NCBI RefSeq assembly: GCF_024158745.1
Contig: NZ_JAMZAW010000021.1
Span: forward strand, 62,001 to 126,000
Length of the DNA stretch: 64,000 bases
Direction of reading: 5' to 3'
Source: Paenibacillus tyrphae
GTDB taxonomy: Bacteria > Bacillota > Bacilli > Paenibacillales > NBRC-103111
Position 1 is the stretch's first letter. Each line of letters begins with the position of its first letter. Below are positions 16,684 through 24,785 of this stretch, in pieces. A program made the position numbers and the translations under genes. The notes below the pieces were generated by a model that was not told the DNA's origin, ran no database searches, and was given only the letters and a program-made list of their open reading frames with translations.

Positions 16684-17726
16684 GCATTCAATTAGTGGAA
16701 GTCAGCAAAACGTTCGGAGCTTTTCAGGCGCTGAAGCCTTTGAATTTAACGATAGAAAAAGGCGAGTTTGTCGCCATTCTCGGTCCTTCCGGCTGCGGCA
16801 AAACGACGCTGCTGCGCATGCTCGCAGGCTTCGAGCAGCCGACCGCCGGCGAGATCCGCATGAACCGGACGACGGTAGCGAAGCCGGGTTTCAGCCTGCC
16901 GCCGGAGAAGCGGAGAATCGGCATGGTGTTTCAGGCTTTTGCCCTGTGGCCCCATATGAATGTGACGGAGCACATCCGGTTTCCGATCCGTCATCATAAG
17001 GAAACTCCGTCTTATATTCGCGAGCGGGAGCAGGAACGCATTGCGAGCGTGCTCCAGATGGTCGGATTGGCGCAGCACGGCGACCGCATGCCGCACGAGC
17101 TGTCTGGCGGACAGAAGCAGCGGGTGGCGATTGCCCGCGCGATTGCGGCGGAGCCGTCGCTGCTGCTGATGGACGAGCCGCTCAGCAGCTTGGATGCGAT
17201 GCTGCGCATGGATATGCGCCGCGAGATTCAAGCGATTCACCGGCAGACCGGAACGGCCATCGTGTACGTGACGCATGATCAGGGCGAAGCGCTCGCCATG
17301 GCGGACCGAATCGTCGTGATGAAGGACGGATGCATCGAGCAGATCGGGACGCCGCAGGACATTTACCTGCGCCCGGAAACCGAATTTGTCGCGAAGTTCG
17401 TGTCGAAGGCCAACCTGATCCGCGGACGCTGGAACCGCGACAGCTTTGTGCCGGTAGGCTCGGACGGTACCGTTCAGTGGCAGGGCGGCCGCGTCGCCGA
17501 TCATTTCAAGTCGTGCGGCATGTACCCGGTCCGGCCCGACCAGTTCAAGCTCGGTTCTTCGGCGCAAGCCGGGATTACGGGGGAAGTGACGAACGTGCAG
17601 TTTCAGGGAAAAGAATTCCATTACCATGTCCGGTCCGAGGACGGTCAATGGGAGATCAGCTCGCCGCTGCAATTTCAACTGCACGATAAGGTCTCTCTCC
17701 ACTTGCCGGCGGAAGAACAGCTATAG
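16680..17726 (+). CDS. ABC transporter ATP-binding protein (FbpC/PotA/AEP type)
   Basis: This is a 348-residue ATPase with Walker A GPSGCGKTT, signature LSGGQKQR, Walker B LLLMDEPLSSLDA and switch VYVTHDQGEALAMADR. A C-terminal TOBE-like domain (about residues 240-345) follows. The start ATG overlaps the permease stop codon. It energises the importer encoded by the two preceding genes. The FbpC/PotA-type architecture alone does not identify the substrate. Confidence 0.92.
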   Translation: MSIQLVEVSKTFGAFQALKPLNLTIEKGEFVAILGPSGCGKTTLLRMLAGFEQPTAGEIRMNRTTVAKPGFSLPPEKRRIGMVFQAFALWPHMNVTEHIRFPIRHHKETPSYIREREQERIASVLQMVGLAQHGDRMPHELSGGQKQRVAIARAIAAEPSLLLMDEPLSSLDAMLRMDMRREIQAIHRQTGTAIVYVTHDQGEALAMADRIVVMKDGCIEQIGTPQDIYLRPETEFVAKFVSKANLIRGRWNRDSFVPVGSDGTVQWQGGRVADHFKSCGMYPVRPDQFKLGSSAQAGITGEVTNVQFQGKEFHYHVRSEDGQWEISSPLQFQLHDKVSLHLPAEEQL

Positions 17727-17751
17727 AATTTTACTGCACCGAGGTGTTGAT

Positions 17752-18531
17752 GTGACCCGAACGCGAAGCATGATTTTTTTTGATATCGACGGGACCTTGC
17801 TGGATCATGACAAGCGGCTGCCTGCTTCCGCGAAGGAAGCCATCCTTACGCTGAAGGAGGCGGGGCATGAGGTCGCTTTTGCGACAGGCCGCTCTCCGTT
17901 CATGCTTGAGCCTTTGCGCCGCGAGCTCGGCATCGATTCCTTCGTCGGCTTCAACGGCCAATATGTGATGCTGCACGGCAAGCTGATTTATACCAACCCG
18001 ATTCCGACGGAGGTCATTCGTTCGTTATCCGAATACGCGCTGCAGCAAGGTCATCCGCTCGTTTATTTGGACGAGGAAGGCATGAGAAGCAGCAGCAGGC
18101 GTCATCCGTACGTCGAGGAAAGCATCGGGACGCTGCAATATCCGCATCCCGAATACGATCCGCATTTTTACGCAGACCGGGATATTTACCAAACGATGCT
18201 GTTCTGCACCGAACAGGACGAATCCGGCTACATCGAGCGGTTCCGGAAGCTGGACTTTGTCCGTTGGCATCGGCTGTCCATGGACGTGCTTCCCTTCGGC
18301 GGCTCAAAAGCGCAGGGCATCGAGCGGTTCATCGATAAGCTCGGCTTCCGGCGAGAGCAGGTGTACGCCTTCGGCGACAACCTGAACGATCTGGAGATGC
18401 TCCAATATGTCGGCCACAGCGTGGCGATGGGGAACTCGCCGGAATCCGTGAAAAAAGTAGCGCGTTACATTACAAAGGATGTCAGTCATGACGGTATTGC
18501 GTATGGGCTTGAACTTGTGGGCTTGTTGTAG
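17752..18531 (+). CDS. HAD-IIB family phosphatase (second copy in the locus)
   Basis: This is a 259-residue HAD phosphatase with motif I FFDIDGTLLDHDK, motif II FATGRSPF and motif IV FGDNLNDLEML. The start is GTG 17752 (VTRTRSM...), preceded by GAGGTG at 17741-17746, 26 bp after the ATPase gene. It is the last gene of the importer operon, before a terminator. Two different HAD phosphatases bracketing one importer suggest that imported compounds carry phosphate groups to be removed. It is only distantly similar to the gene at 12867, mainly in the motifs. Confidence 0.88.
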   Translation: MTRTRSMIFFDIDGTLLDHDKRLPASAKEAILTLKEAGHEVAFATGRSPFMLEPLRRELGIDSFVGFNGQYVMLHGKLIYTNPIPTEVIRSLSEYALQQGHPLVYLDEEGMRSSSRRHPYVEESIGTLQYPHPEYDPHFYADRDIYQTMLFCTEQDESGYIERFRKLDFVRWHRLSMDVLPFGGSKAQGIERFIDKLGFRREQVYAFGDNLNDLEMLQYVGHSVAMGNSPESVKKVARYITKDVSHDGIAYGLELVGLL

Positions 18532-18548
18532 GCAGTATATATAGAAGA

Positions 18549-18588
18549 AACCTTCAATCCGCTTTCGTGGGTTGAAGGTTCTTTCTTT
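18549..18588 (+). terminator. Rho-independent terminator after the importer/HAD operon
   Basis: AACCTTCAATCC (18549-18560) pairs with the GGTTGAAGGTT region (18570-18580, about 10 bp), followed by CTTTCTTT. It may also serve the convergent gene at 18625. Confidence 0.65.
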
Positions 18589-18624
18589 GTACGGATTTGG
18601 GAAAAAGCGCTTTGGTTGCCGCGC

Positions 18625-18963
18625 TCAGCCTTTCCTTACCCGGTACTTATGGAAAAAGCCGCGAATTTCCTTCCATTCCCGGTACACCCGGTAAGGCTTG
18701 CTGGCGACCCTGGCCGGAAGTGTGAGCAGAAACTGGCTGACATGTCGCCTGTACTCTTCGGTCATTCTGGCGGGCTTGGTACGGATTCTGGTAAACAGCT
18801 CATCGTACAGCTCATGCGAAAGATCGATCTGCATGGAAAGCCGCCGATGGCACGCCTGACACTCAATCTCGGAGATCCGTTTATTCAGGTAACTGATCAC
18901 ATGATCCTGCTCTTGCTTGCAATCGTTGCAGTACAGAAAAGTTTCAAGCCGGGTTTCTTTCAT
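18625..18963 (-). CDS. Small zinc-ribbon-like protein of unknown function
   Basis: This is a 112-residue basic protein with a four-cysteine knuckle, CNDCKQEQDHVISYL and CQACHRRL, at about residues 12-43. The remainder is helical and Arg/Lys-rich and ends in RVRKG. The start is ATG 18963, with GGAGGGAG about 6 bp upstream. It lies between the importer operon (convergent) and the SorC regulator gene (same strand, 43 bp upstream), so it may be co-transcribed with the regulator. I do not recognise a specific family beyond the ribbon. Confidence 0.75.
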   Translation of the reverse strand: MKETRLETFLYCNDCKQEQDHVISYLNKRISEIECQACHRRLSMQIDLSHELYDELFTRIRTKPARMTEEYRRHVSQFLLTLPARVASKPYRVYREWKEIRGFFHKYRVRKG

Positions 18964-19006
18964 GAGGCTCCCTCCGTTGGCGGTTCGTTCGGCTGCGATC
19001 AAGGTT

Positions 19007-19957
19007 CTATTTTAACTTCGCGGCGAGGCTGGATGCGGTCGGCTCGTCGGTGATCAGCACATGCACGTACTTGCCTTTCAGCGCAGCAAGGATGCTGTCC
19101 ACCTTGTGCAGTCCGACCGCGATGGCGATAACCAGCTTTACGGCTTTCAGATGCTCCAGCTCGATGCCGATCACTTTATTATTGATAGAGTGGCTGCAAA
19201 GGGCCCCGTCTTGATCGATAAAGCGGGAATTGATATCGGCCACCGCGTTCAAGGCTTTCAATTGCTGCAGCACCTCTTGGTTCAAATAGCCGATTTCTTC
19301 CATGGTCGACATGGCAAACGGATTCCCGATGCCGACCAGTGCCAGATCGATTTGCTTGCCTTCCTCCAGAACGGAAGAAATGTTCGGAAGCTCGACGATT
19401 TTATCCCGCAGCTCTTCGGTTTCCACCACCGCAGGAGCATACAGCGATTCGCATTTTACGCCCAGTTTTTTGGACAGCTCGTACGCGATCTGGTTGGCAT
19501 GGATTTCGGTCTTGTCATTGCCCATCCCACCGACAAGCGGGACGATCTTGAGGTTCTCTTTCTTTTCAAAAGGAAACTCTTTCACGACGTGGAACAGCGT
19601 CGTTCCCCACGATACGCCGATGCGCTCGGCCTGCTTCATCGCCTTGAGCACAAAACCGGCCGCCGCTTTGCCGACCGTGCTGTAAACCAGCTCCTGCTTC
19701 AAGTCGCGGGTAGGCACAACGATCGCTTGCTTGAGGTCGAAGGCTGCTTCGATTTCCTTCTCCAGATCGCCGGTTTCCAGCGTATCGTCATGAATGAGAA
19801 TTTCCACGACGCCTTCGTCGCGTCCCTTCTGGAGCAGCTTGGAGACGGCGGGCCGTGAAATGCCGAATTTCACCGCAATTTTTTCCTGGGTCCAAGCTTC
19901 AAAATAATACAGCTTCGCGATTTTCACGATTAGCTTTTTTTCCTCGGAATTTAACAT
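19007..19957 (-). CDS. SorC/DeoR-family transcriptional regulator
   Basis: This 316-residue regulator has an N-terminal helix-turn-helix (KIAKLYYFEAWTQEKIAVKFGISRPAVSKLLQ, about residues 8-40). A SorC-type sugar-phosphate-binding domain follows, with GVSWGTTLFHV, IVPLVGGMGNDKTEIHANQIA and the C-terminal LITDEPTASSLA. SorC-family effectors are typically phosphorylated sugars. The start chosen is ATG 19957, with AGGCGG 6 bp upstream; the ATG at 19993 lies inside the operator repeats. Its promoter carries the same ACAAATGT direct repeats as the MBL/HAD promoter. I infer autoregulation and control of the 12-18.5 kb genes, released by a phosphorylated metabolite. Confidence 0.9.
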   Translation of the reverse strand: MLNSEEKKLIVKIAKLYYFEAWTQEKIAVKFGISRPAVSKLLQKGRDEGVVEILIHDDTLETGDLEKEIEAAFDLKQAIVVPTRDLKQELVYSTVGKAAAGFVLKAMKQAERIGVSWGTTLFHVVKEFPFEKKENLKIVPLVGGMGNDKTEIHANQIAYELSKKLGVKCESLYAPAVVETEELRDKIVELPNISSVLEEGKQIDLALVGIGNPFAMSTMEEIGYLNQEVLQQLKALNAVADINSRFIDQDGALCSHSINNKVIGIELEHLKAVKLVIAIAVGLHKVDSILAALKGKYVHVLITDEPTASSLAAKLK

Positions 19958-19970
19958 GAACGACCGCCTA

Positions 19971-20038
19971 ACATTTGTTCTCACCTCATACATTTGTAGT
20001 AACTATAAGGTTAATCAGGCGAAGGGTCAAGTTAAGAA
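19971..20038 (-). promoter_or_regulatory. Sigma-A promoter with ACAAATGT direct-repeat operator (SorC regulator gene)
   Basis: On the minus strand, TTGACC and TATAGT are separated by 17 bp. Two ACAAATGT direct repeats (19990-19997 and 19971-19978) start 19 bp apart. The layout matches the block at 12001-12068 position by position over 68 bp. It is a probable autoregulatory operator. Confidence 0.75.
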
Positions 20039-20121
20039 TCCGTAAAACTCGTCCTTCAACTCGGCTGCCCCGAGCTTAACGGGCATTTACTATTTTTCTG
20101 ACTTTACTTCCGGTAACAAAC

Positions 20122-20150
20122 TTGTCTTTTGGATCTAATTATGGTAAGCT
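20122..20150 (+). promoter_or_regulatory. Candidate promoter of the cold-shock gene
   Basis: The -35 is TTGTCT (20122-20127) and an extended -10 TGGTAAGCT ends at 20150, with a 17-bp spacer. The implied start point near 20157 gives a leader of about 137 nt, as is usual for cold-shock mRNAs. Confidence 0.45.
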
Positions 20151-20176
20151 TAGGTTAATCATAAATTTGACCTGTG

Positions 20177-20240
20177 AATTCACATATTGTAAAGGGTTAT
20201 CATTTGTGTGATGGAACCTTTTTCAATATGTGAATTTTTT
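20177..20240 (+). promoter_or_regulatory. Long terminator-like hairpin in the cold-shock gene leader
   Basis: AATTCACATATTG (20177-20189) is perfectly complementary to CAATATGTGAATT (20224-20236). Weaker inner pairing continues (AAAGGGTT with AACCTTT, ATCA with TGAT), and a T-run follows directly (20235-20240). There is no upstream same-strand gene to terminate, so the hairpin belongs to the csp leader. It is a candidate attenuator or temperature-responsive structure. Confidence 0.65.
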
Positions 20241-20293
20241 ATTTCTTTGAAGGATAAAAAAGACATGTTAAAACAAATTTTGGAGGTCATACG

Positions 20294-20494
20294 ATGCAAA
20301 CAGGTACAGTAAAATGGTTTAATGCCGACAAGGGTTTTGGCTTTATCGAAATGGAAGGCGGCGGCGACGTATTCGTGCATTTCAGCGCGATCACAGGTGA
20401 CGGCTTCAAATCGTTGGATGAAGGCCAGCGTGTCACATTCAATGTGGTGCAAGGCAACCGCGGACCGCAAGCCGAAAATGTTGTAAAGCTGTAA
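20294..20494 (+). CDS. Cold-shock protein (CspA/CspB family)
   Basis: This is a 66-residue single cold-shock domain protein. It contains RNP1 KGFGFIE and RNP2 VFVHFSAI and starts MQTGTVKWFNADKGFGF. It binds single-stranded RNA and DNA as an RNA chaperone. The start ATG is preceded by TTTGGAGG at about 20279-20286. The leader of about 137 nt contains a long hairpin. A terminator follows 14 bp after the stop. Confidence 0.97.
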   Translation: MQTGTVKWFNADKGFGFIEMEGGGDVFVHFSAITGDGFKSLDEGQRVTFNVVQGNRGPQAENVVKL

Positions 20495-20508
20495 TGTAAG
20501 CCCAAGCA

Positions 20509-20543
20509 AACTGCCCTTAACTTGTGTTGAGGGCAGTTTTTTT
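20509..20543 (+). terminator. Rho-independent terminator after the cold-shock gene
   Basis: A perfect stem of AACTGCCCT (20509-20517) with AGGGCAGTT (20530-20538) runs into seven T. Confidence 0.9.
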
Positions 20544-20580
20544 AGGATCAAGGGTTTTTAAATCAAGGGAGGGGTTAACT

Positions 20581-20811
20581 GTGAACTTTCAAAAGAAATC
20601 GTTAGAGGATATCCCTGAGGAAAACACGACGATCTGGTCTTGCAGCAAGGAAGGATGTAAGGGCTGGATGCGGGACAACTTTGCGTTCGAGGATGTGCCG
20701 GTATGCCGGCAGTGCCACTCCCCGATGGTTCGTAGTGTGAAGATGCTGCCCTTGCTGGTCAATCCGAATGGCGACCTGAAGTCGCTCAAGAAAGGCATAC
20801 AAATCTCGTAG
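20581..20811 (+). CDS. YdjO-like cold-inducible zinc-ribbon protein
   Basis: This is a 76-residue protein with CSKEGCKGWMRDNF and CRQCHSPM, a four-cysteine ribbon found in the YdjO family, whose Bacillus subtilis member is described as cold-inducible. The start is GTG 20581, behind a GGGAGGGG ribosome site. It lies downstream of the csp terminator, so read-through or its own promoter is needed. The family name rests on motif order and context; molecular function is unknown. Confidence 0.8.
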   Translation: MNFQKKSLEDIPEENTTIWSCSKEGCKGWMRDNFAFEDVPVCRQCHSPMVRSVKMLPLLVNPNGDLKSLKKGIQIS

Positions 20812-20897
20812 CCCACGATCGCATGTCCATACATGCAAGCGTTCCTCAAGAGCTGAAGATCCGAACGGTCACGGCTCCCTTTCCCAGCGTTTTAAGA

Positions 20898-21166
20898 ACA
20901 AGGACGACCTTTTTTAGGTGGTCCTTGTCGAGCTTGTTGAGAAACCCGCTTCGCGTATAAAATTCTCGGCATACGCCGGTGGGGTATATCCCTCCAGCCG
21001 CTCTTGAAACCCGTGAACTTGATTACAATTAGCGGTATTTTCACGGGTTTCAAAGGCGGACGTAAAACTCTTACGGGATATACCCCACCTCTATTTCTCT
21101 GAGATTTTCTACCGATAGGGTTTCTCAACATTCTGAACAAGGACGACCTTTTTAGGTGGTCCTTGT
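20898..21166. repeat. Composite nested palindrome with duplicated terminal hairpins
   Basis: In this 500-bp gene-free stretch (20812-21311), two near-identical hairpins with a 12-bp stem (ACAAGGACGACC...GGTGGTCCTTGT) lie at 20898-20928 and 21137-21166. Inside them GTTGAGAAACCC (20936-20947) mirrors GGGTTTCTCAAC (21118-21129). The centre holds repeat copy 1 (20978-21089). Each outer hairpin has a T-rich loop but no good T-run. No open frame is supported here. The arrangement suggests a small non-coding mobile or structural element. Confidence 0.7.
20978..21089. repeat. Palindromic interspersed repeat, copy 1
   Basis: This 112-bp element is bounded by GGTGGGGTATATCC and GGATATACCCCACC. An inner stem pairs TTGAAACCCGTGAA with TTCACGGGTTTCAA around a 22-nt loop. 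Between the stems the left strand reads TCCAGCCGCTC and the right AGGCGGACG. Copy 2 at 34441-34565 keeps those internal-loop bases while both stems differ by compensated changes. It could be a structured RNA, a DNA-level REP-like element or a miniature transposable element. Confidence 0.8.
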
Positions 21167-21247
21167 TTCCTTTGTGCTTATCGTTTTAGCGGTTGAAGCT
21201 TGTACCCAATGGCTAGTAACTAAATTTAACCGAAAGTTGAAAGCATG

Positions 21248-21287
21248 CAAAAAAGCTACCGACAATGGCTGTCAGCAGCAGTAGCTT
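21248..21287 (-). terminator. Rho-independent terminator of the cyd operon
   Basis: On the minus strand AAGCTAC pairs with GTAGCTT, with inner GACA/TGTC pairing, and is followed by a T-run (A-run at 21248-21254). It lies 25 bp after the cydC stop. Confidence 0.75.
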
Positions 21288-21311
21288 ACCGCCCTTTAAG
21301 GAGGGTTGGAA

Positions 21312-23060
21312 TTATAGAACCGGCTCGCCCGGCCGGTCCAGACGGTATAAATTGCGATAGCGCGGATAGCGCTCCATGAGTTCGGCGTGCGTGCCTCTCA
21401 TTTCGATGCGGCCGTTTTCCATAAATATAATTTCGTCCATCTGCTCGGCCCCGACGAGATGGTGCGTAACCCAGATCAAGGATTTGTCCCGCAGCGTATC
21501 GAAAATCGTAGCCAGCAGATCCCGTTCGGTCCGGGGGTCGAGGCCGACCGTCGGCTCGTCCAGCAGCACGACCGGGGTGTTCTGCAGCAGGATGCGCGCA
21601 AGCGCGATCCGCTGACGTTCGCCGCCCGAAAAGCGCTGCCCCGTTTCGTGCATGGGCGTCCGATAGCCTGCGGGCAGCGATTCGATCAGGGCATCCAGCT
21701 TGACGAGCTTGGCTGCCAGGCGAATGTCTTCGTCCGAGGCTTCGGGCTTCCCGAGCCGGATATTGTTCGCCACCGAAGTATCGAACAGGTGCGGACTCTG
21801 GTTCAAGACCGAGACGACGCCGGAGATGCCGTCGCCAAGCGAATGCGCCGGCCTGCCGTTCACAGTAACTTGGCCTTCCGTAGGGAAGAGCGCCCCCTGA
21901 ATGAGCTTCAGCAAGGTCGATTTGCCTGCGCCGCTGCGGCCGATGATCGCGATTTTCTTCCCCTGCGGAAGATCCAGGGATACGTGGTCGATTTCCCGTC
22001 GGCTTCCTGCTTCATATTGATAGCTGGCGCTATCGACCTGAATATGCGCCGTTTTCCAGAGCGCCGCGGCCTCCGGGTTGTCCTGCACTGGGGCAGGGGA
22101 GCTGCCCGCCTGCCCGCCAATCCCCGACAGCCGGTTCAGCGACTCCCGGTACTGCGGCAGCTTCTCCACGGCCTCCGAAAGAGGCAGGAACACATCCGCC
22201 ACCGGGAACACGACGAGCACGAAGGCGGCAATCAAGGTCGCGGCGATTCGCTGGTCGGCCGCTTGCTGGCCCGCCCAATAGATCATGGAGACGACCATGA
22301 GGCCGACCACCCCCTGGGCGATCGCATTTCTTCGCCGCGTCCAATCGCTCGTTCGCCGTTCCAGTCTCGCCATTTCCGCTTCGTCGGCTTCGTAGCTTTC
22401 AATAAAGCTCGCCGCTCTTCCGCTGACGACCCAGTCGTTCATCCCGAGCACCGCGTCAGTCAGCTTCCGATATAGGCCGCCACGCTGTCGCTTGATCAGC
22501 GTATGGTTCCTCCGCGTTACGGCTAAGGAAGCGACAGGCAGCAAAAGGCCGAGAATCAACAAATAAATGGCCGTCAACAGCGCAAACCTACCGTCGAAGC
22601 AGCCCAGCGCCGCAACCGACAATACGAACACGATGAAAGCGGCCGCTCCCGGAAACACGATGCGGAGATAAACGTTTTGCAGATGCTCGATATCGTCAGC
22701 CAGCACGCCAAGCATGTCGCCCGTGCGGAAGCGGGAGCGGATGAACAGCGCCTGCGGTTCGAGGAGCCGATACAACCGGACGCGCAGGTGCGAGATCATG
22801 CGCAGGATCGTATCGTGTCCGACGAGGCGTTCGACATAGTGCACGACCGCCCGGCTCGTCCCGAAGGTTCGGACCAAGACGATGGGGACGTAGACCATCA
22901 AGATATTTTCCGGCCGCAGTGCCGACTTGGAGATGAGATAGCCGGAAGTGAACATCAGGGAAGCGGCGCACCCGGCCGTTAACGCCCCTAATGCCACAAT
23001 CGCCGCGAACCGCCAGTAAAAGGCCCGCGACTCCGGGCGCAGCCAAGCTTCCCGCTTCAT
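21312..23060 (-). CDS. cydC: Thiol reductant ABC exporter subunit CydC
   Basis: This 582-residue half-transporter pairs with CydD to export glutathione or cysteine for cytochrome bd assembly. An exporter-type six-helix membrane domain (about residues 1-310) opens with RFAAIVALGALTAGCAASLMFTSGYLISKSA. The nucleotide-binding domain has Walker A GRSGAGKST, signature SGGERQR and Walker B VVLLDEPT. The start codon overlaps the end of cydD by 4 bp. It is the last gene of cydABDC. Confidence 0.93.
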   Translation of the reverse strand: MKREAWLRPESRAFYWRFAAIVALGALTAGCAASLMFTSGYLISKSALRPENILMVYVPIVLVRTFGTSRAVVHYVERLVGHDTILRMISHLRVRLYRLLEPQALFIRSRFRTGDMLGVLADDIEHLQNVYLRIVFPGAAAFIVFVLSVAALGCFDGRFALLTAIYLLILGLLLPVASLAVTRRNHTLIKRQRGGLYRKLTDAVLGMNDWVVSGRAASFIESYEADEAEMARLERRTSDWTRRRNAIAQGVVGLMVVSMIYWAGQQAADQRIAATLIAAFVLVVFPVADVFLPLSEAVEKLPQYRESLNRLSGIGGQAGSSPAPVQDNPEAAALWKTAHIQVDSASYQYEAGSRREIDHVSLDLPQGKKIAIIGRSGAGKSTLLKLIQGALFPTEGQVTVNGRPAHSLGDGISGVVSVLNQSPHLFDTSVANNIRLGKPEASDEDIRLAAKLVKLDALIESLPAGYRTPMHETGQRFSGGERQRIALARILLQNTPVVLLDEPTVGLDPRTERDLLATIFDTLRDKSLIWVTHHLVGAEQMDEIIFMENGRIEMRGTHAELMERYPRYRNLYRLDRPGEPVL

Positions 23061-24784
23061 GATATCCCCTCCCGCTGCGATGTGATCAATTCATAATAAA
23101 TCCCTTTGTTCGCCAATAATTCCTCGTGCGTGCCTGTTTCGGCGACTCGCCCCTGATGCAGGACGATGATCCAGTCCATATCCGGCATCCAGTGCAAGCG
23201 GTGGGTCGCCAGAAACACCAGCTTATTCTCGAACAAAGAAAGCATCGTGTCTTTAAGCTCGTACTCCGTCTCGATGTCCAGATGGGCGGTCGGCTCATCG
23301 AGCAGCATCACCGGCCGCCGGCTTAGAAAAGCGCGGGCCAGGGCGACACGCTGCTCTTGCCCGCCGCTCAGCGGCCGCCCGCCATTGCCCACGATTTCCC
23401 CGCTGCCGCCCGGCAAACCGGCAACGAGCTCGGCAAGTCCGGCCGCGGCGATCGCCCGGTCGACTTCTTCCTGCGGCGCGTCCGGGGTGTAGAAGCGAAT
23501 ATTGTCCGCCAAAGAGCCGTGGAACAAATACGGATGCTGCGGAATGTACGTCGTTTGGTTAAGCCAAGCCTCTGCGTGCATGGAACGAACCTTGCAGCCG
23601 TCAAGTTCAATATTTCCTTCCGTCGGATGCAGAAACCCGCCCAGCACGTCGATCAGCGTCGATTTCCCTGCGCCGCTCTCGCCGACGATGCCGATTTTCC
23701 GCAAGCCCCGGATTCGCACGGACACGTTCTGCAGCGATGGTGGTCCTTCCGGCTCATGCTGCACCTGTATCCGGGAAAGCGTCAGCTCGCTGTCGCTGTT
23801 CCAGACGAACGAGGCCGGAAGCTCGGGCGCGGCTTTTGCCCCGGACGGCCGATCCAGAATCGCCCGAATCGCCTCGCCGGCTTCTTTGCCATTCAAGGTG
23901 GCATGGTAATCGGCCCCCGCCAAGCGGACGGGGAGGAAATACTCCGGCGCCAAAATAAGCACCATGAGCCCCGTTACTAACATGAGGTCGCCGTTCACCA
24001 GCCGCAGCCCTAAACTGACGGCTACCGAGGCGACGGACAGCATGGTGAAGAAATCGAGCGCAAACGACGACAAGAACGCCACGCGCAGGGTGCGCATCGT
24101 CGCCGAGCGGTATTTATCGCTCACCCGCCCGATCGTTTCGCTGTGCGAGCGGCTGCGGCCGAGCACCTTCAGCGTCTCCAGCCCGCGGAGCGAATCGACA
24201 AAATGATTCGACAAGACGCGGTAAGACTGCCACTGCTGCTGCATTTGCTTGCGCGCGGCGAGTCCGATCAAGATCATGAACGCGATGAGAATCGGCATTG
24301 TCACGAGCAAAATGACGCCCGATACGGCATCGAGCCAGAACACGTATGCCAGCACGACCGCAGGGGTAACCCCCGCGGAAGGCATGCGGGGAATCACCAG
24401 CTCCAGAAAGGTGCGGAACCGCGAGATTCCGTCCAGCACCAGCGTAACCAGGTTGCCTGTGCCCTCCGTTTTGGCGAACCTTGGCCCGAGCTCGAACAGC
24501 TTCTCCATCAGTTGCTTGCGCAAGCTCGCGCCCGTCTTTTCGGCATAGCGATACGCGATCCTTTGCTGGACGAGTCCCGTCGCCTGGCGAAGCAGAAATG
24601 CGAGCAGAAACAGCAGCGTGGTCCCTGTCAGCTCCTGCAGCGGCTTGCCGGCAAACAGGGCGGAGACGACCTCCGCCAGCCATGCCGCCTGACCTAGGAT
24701 GGCGGCGCTCTGCACCAAAGTCAGCAAGGTCATGATGACGAGAACCGGCTTGATTCCTTGATAACCGAGCAGCGCCTTTCCCAT
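23057..24784 (-). CDS. cydD: Thiol reductant ABC exporter subunit CydD
   Basis: This 575-residue ABC half-transporter has a six-helix membrane domain (about residues 1-300) and an ATPase domain with Walker A GESGAGKST, signature LSGGQEQR and Walker B MLLDEPT. It forms the CydDC heterodimer. It starts 1 bp after the cydB stop and overlaps cydC by 4 bp. These spacings indicate a single cydABDC transcript. Confidence 0.93.
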   Translation of the reverse strand: MGKALLGYQGIKPVLVIMTLLTLVQSAAILGQAAWLAEVVSALFAGKPLQELTGTTLLFLLAFLLRQATGLVQQRIAYRYAEKTGASLRKQLMEKLFELGPRFAKTEGTGNLVTLVLDGISRFRTFLELVIPRMPSAGVTPAVVLAYVFWLDAVSGVILLVTMPILIAFMILIGLAARKQMQQQWQSYRVLSNHFVDSLRGLETLKVLGRSRSHSETIGRVSDKYRSATMRTLRVAFLSSFALDFFTMLSVASVAVSLGLRLVNGDLMLVTGLMVLILAPEYFLPVRLAGADYHATLNGKEAGEAIRAILDRPSGAKAAPELPASFVWNSDSELTLSRIQVQHEPEGPPSLQNVSVRIRGLRKIGIVGESGAGKSTLIDVLGGFLHPTEGNIELDGCKVRSMHAEAWLNQTTYIPQHPYLFHGSLADNIRFYTPDAPQEEVDRAIAAAGLAELVAGLPGGSGEIVGNGGRPLSGGQEQRVALARAFLSRRPVMLLDEPTAHLDIETEYELKDTMLSLFENKLVFLATHRLHWMPDMDWIIVLHQGRVAETGTHEELLANKGIYYELITSQREGIS

Positions 24785-24785
24785 G

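Noticed and set aside
13842..17726. Calling the importer a ferric-iron transporter
   Set aside because: The protein family includes iron and aminoethylphosphonate importers; flanking phosphatases and the SorC regulator argue against iron, so substrate is left open.
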